A stretch of 62,876 nt of DNA from Acidimicrobiia bacterium (GTDB lineage Bacteria > Actinomycetota > Acidimicrobiia > IMCC26256 > JAENVU01): assembly GCA_025361725.1 (NCBI GenBank), contig JANYJV010000029.1, positions 1 to 62,876 on the forward strand, written 5' to 3'. Below, piece after piece: positions 61,233-62,876 of this stretch (within the stretch, counting starts at the first letter, position 1; each line of letters starts with the position of its first letter). The translations under genes and the position numbers were made by a program. The notes below the pieces were generated by a model. The model had not been told where the DNA came from, did not search any database, and saw nothing but the letters and a program-made list of their open reading frames with translations.

Positions 61233-61264
61233 CCACCAATACGGTGGACTCTCGTACAGAGTCC
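61233..61264. terminator. Overlapping hairpins in the pabC/birA convergent gap
   Basis: CCACC-AATAC-GGTGG (61233-61247) and GGACTCT-CGTAC-AGAGTCC (61246-61264) are adjacent, partly overlapping stems in the 147-base convergent gap. They may form alternative structures or a bidirectional terminator. No gene is seen in this gap. Confidence 0.5.
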
Positions 61265-61327
61265 GACGGTAGGAGCCCGGTCAACGCCGTCGGCCAGCTG
61301 TCCTGTCGTGACTGACGCGCGTACGGA

Positions 61328-62095
61328 TCAGGCCTCGGTGCGCACGTGGACGACATCGCCGACGGCGACCGCGACCTCGGTCTCGTCATCGGTTCGGAGC
61401 CGCAGCCGGCCATCGGGATCCACCCCGATCGCGACGCCCGCCAACACGCCGCCCGCTTGCTCGACGCGGACTCGGCGACCGAGGGTCAGCAGGCGCGCCT
61501 CGTAGGCGGCGCGGGACCCGTCGAGATTTTCGAGCCGCTCCGTGTAGCGGCCCAAGAAGGCGTGGAGGACCGTGGCGGGGGTAGTCGGCCGGCCGCCTTC
61601 GAGATTGCATGCGGTGGCGATCTCGGTGAGTTCGGCTGGCACTTCGTGCCACTCGATGTTCACCCCGATACCCACCACGAGCGCGTCGCCCGCGGCCTCG
61701 GCGAGGATCCCCGCCAGCTTGTGCTCCCCCACCAGCAGGTCGTTCGGCCATTTCAGACCCGCCACCACCCCGGTCTCCGCCTCGACCGCCTCCGCCATTG
61801 CCAACCCCGCCGCCATCACCAACAGGTGGCGCCGGTCGGGCGCCACCGTCGGTCGGAGGAGCAGCGAGACGAGTAGCGACGCTCCGGGCGGTGCGACCCA
61901 CGTCCGACCCAACCGCCCCCGACCCGAGGTCTGATGGTCGGCCACCACCACCAAGCCAGTCGGCGCACCGGCGCGCGCCTCGTCGATCAGGTACCGGTTG
62001 GTGGAGTCGATCTCGGAAAGCCAACGGACTTCGCCGAAGCCGCTCGGACTGGCCTCAGGGAGCGTCACGGACCGTAGGATACGGCGCTCTGTCAC
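61328..62095 (-). CDS. birA: Biotin--[acetyl-CoA-carboxylase] ligase
   Basis: The 255-residue protein has the biotinyl-AMP loop TSGRGRLGRTWV, LKWPNDLLV with the catalytic Lys, GIGVNIEWHEVP and a C-terminal SH3-like domain. It lacks an N-terminal DNA-binding domain, so it is a monofunctional (group I) ligase. It charges the biotin carboxyl carrier. Its GTG start is 20 nt from a biotin carboxylase gene on the other strand, a sensible divergent pair. Confidence 0.92.
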   Translation of the reverse strand: MTERRILRSVTLPEASPSGFGEVRWLSEIDSTNRYLIDEARAGAPTGLVVVADHQTSGRGRLGRTWVAPPGASLLVSLLLRPTVAPDRRHLLVMAAGLAMAEAVEAETGVVAGLKWPNDLLVGEHKLAGILAEAAGDALVVGIGVNIEWHEVPAELTEIATACNLEGGRPTTPATVLHAFLGRYTERLENLDGSRAAYEARLLTLGRRVRVEQAGGVLAGVAIGVDPDGRLRLRTDDETEVAVAVGDVVHVRTEA

Positions 62096-62115
62096 CGGCT
62101 ACTGCGGGGGAATCC

Positions 62116-62876
62116 GTGCTCCAGAAGATCCTGATCGCCAACCGCGGCGAGATCGCCGTGCGGGTCATGCGGACGTGCCGCGAACTCGGGATCACGACGG
62201 TGGCCGTCTACTCCGAACTCGATCGGGACGCGCTGCACGCCCGATATGCGGACGAGGCCTACGCGCTCGGTGGTCAAACCGCGACGGAGAGTTACCTGAA
62301 CACCCAGGCGATCCTCGATGTCATCGAGCGCTCGGGCGCGGACGGCGTGCACCCCGGCTATGGCTTCTACGCCGAGAACGCAGATTTCGCTCGCGAGATC
62401 ACGAGCCGTGGTGTTGCGTGGATCGGTCCCCCGCCGGAGGCCATCGACGTCATGGGCGACAAGATCTCCGCGCGCAAAGCCGCGGCCCGCGGTGGCGTCG
62501 CCAGCGTGCCCGGCACCGTCGAAGAGATCACCGGCGTCGAGGATGTCATCGCGTTCGGGGAGAAAGTCGGTTGGCCTGTCGCGATCAAGGCCGCGTACGG
62601 CGGCGGCGGCAAGGGCATGAAGGTCGTGCACAATGCGGACTTCGCGCAGTCCGCGCTGGACTCGGCCACTCGCGAGGCGCAGGCGTTCTTCGGCCGGTCC
62701 GAGGCCTACCTCGAGAAATACCTCACCAACCCGCGCCACATCGAGGTGCAGATCTTCGCCGACCGGTCGGGAAGGACGGTGGCTCTGGGCGAGCGGGAAT
62801 GCTCGCTTCAACGCCGCCATCAGAAGGTAATCGAGGAGAGCCCGTCCCCGGCAGTCTCGCCCGAGCTGAGGGCGCG
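62116..62876 (+). CDS. Biotin carboxylase (acyl-CoA carboxylase alpha chain), partial
   Basis: The gene runs off the right edge; 253 codons are visible. It opens VLQKILIANRGEIAVRVMR, the ATP-grasp biotin carboxylase start, with GVHPGYGFYAEN, AAYGGGGKGMKVV (glycine-rich ATP loop) and ERECSLQRRHQKVIEE. Actinobacterial AccA-type subunits carry this domain and a biotin carrier domain on one chain; the rest cannot be seen. GCGGGGGAAT precedes GTG 62116. It is divergent from birA. Confidence 0.93.
   Translation, partial: MLQKILIANRGEIAVRVMRTCRELGITTVAVYSELDRDALHARYADEAYALGGQTATESYLNTQAILDVIERSGADGVHPGYGFYAENADFAREITSRGVAWIGPPPEAIDVMGDKISARKAAARGGVASVPGTVEEITGVEDVIAFGEKVGWPVAIKAAYGGGGKGMKVVHNADFAQSALDSATREAQAFFGRSEAYLEKYLTNPRHIEVQIFADRSGRTVALGERECSLQRRHQKVIEESPSPAVSPELRA

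Overview
The window is high-GC, dense chromosomal DNA that looks like a free-living actinobacterium, probably from a deep branch such as Acidimicrobiia. I infer this from the gene content: coenzyme F420 biosynthesis (cofD, cofE and a separate nitroreductase), an LLM-type F420 enzyme, a mycothiol-type DinB/maleylpyruvate-isomerase protein, DUF3052, DUF3105 and DUF5719-like proteins, a WbbL-like glycosyltransferase, and GTG starts with 1-8 nt gene overlaps. There are no rRNA or tRNA genes, no CRISPR array, no prophage and no insertion-sequence transposase.

Layout. 1-18 kb is lipid and redox accessory metabolism: two tandem double-hotdog thioesterases, a PlsC-type acyltransferase, a Gfo/Idh/MocA oxidoreductase, a secreted CAP protein whose repeat domain is cut off by an in-frame stop, an MDR reductase facing a 2OG-Fe(II) oxygenase, an SDR, an SMP-30 hydrolase, pirin, a TesB-like thioesterase, an F420 enzyme, an SRAP protein, MFS exporters and a 1-Cys peroxiredoxin. 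18.3-26.2 kb is one long minus-strand housekeeping run, mtnA-comF-(FlgM-like)-hpf-secA-prfB-ftsE-ftsX. Its order resembles the comFC-flgM...hpf-secA-prfB...ftsE-ftsX order of Bacillus, with the flagellar genes missing. 26.3-35.2 kb holds a phosphatidylcholine synthase, ahcY and a GDP-mannose block (cupin and SIS phosphomannose isomerases, a Trm112-like protein, phosphomannomutase) followed by a large membrane protein. 35.3-42 kb holds a small zinc-ribbon protein, a CAAX protease, ftsH, a thioredoxin-fold protein and an MFS transporter. 40.7-48.2 kb holds a giant glycosyltransferase with a DUF5719-like partner, then cofD-cofE-nitroreductase. 48.3-59 kb is a tightly overlapping minus-strand envelope-polysaccharide operon: RmlB-like dehydratase, UDP-glucose dehydrogenase, UDP-glucuronate decarboxylase, two GT2 enzymes, a DUF3105 protein, a sugar-1-phosphate nucleotidyltransferase and an epimerase, preceded by a LytR-CpsA-Psr ligase. 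59-62.9 kb holds pabB, pabC, birA and the start of a biotin carboxylase gene.

The most striking feature is a 461-residue LAGLIDADG intein inside the UDP-glucuronate decarboxylase gene, inserted in the conserved RIFN/TYGP motif just after the catalytic YxxxK. Others are a FlgM-like anti-sigma gene stranded between comF and hpf, an approximately 220-300 bp dispersed element with terminal inverted repeats present in two opposite copies, an 86-bp tandem repeat, helically phased GGATGA boxes, and an RmlB homologue lacking the catalytic Asp. Function names rest on motif and family recognition by eye; no database search was run.
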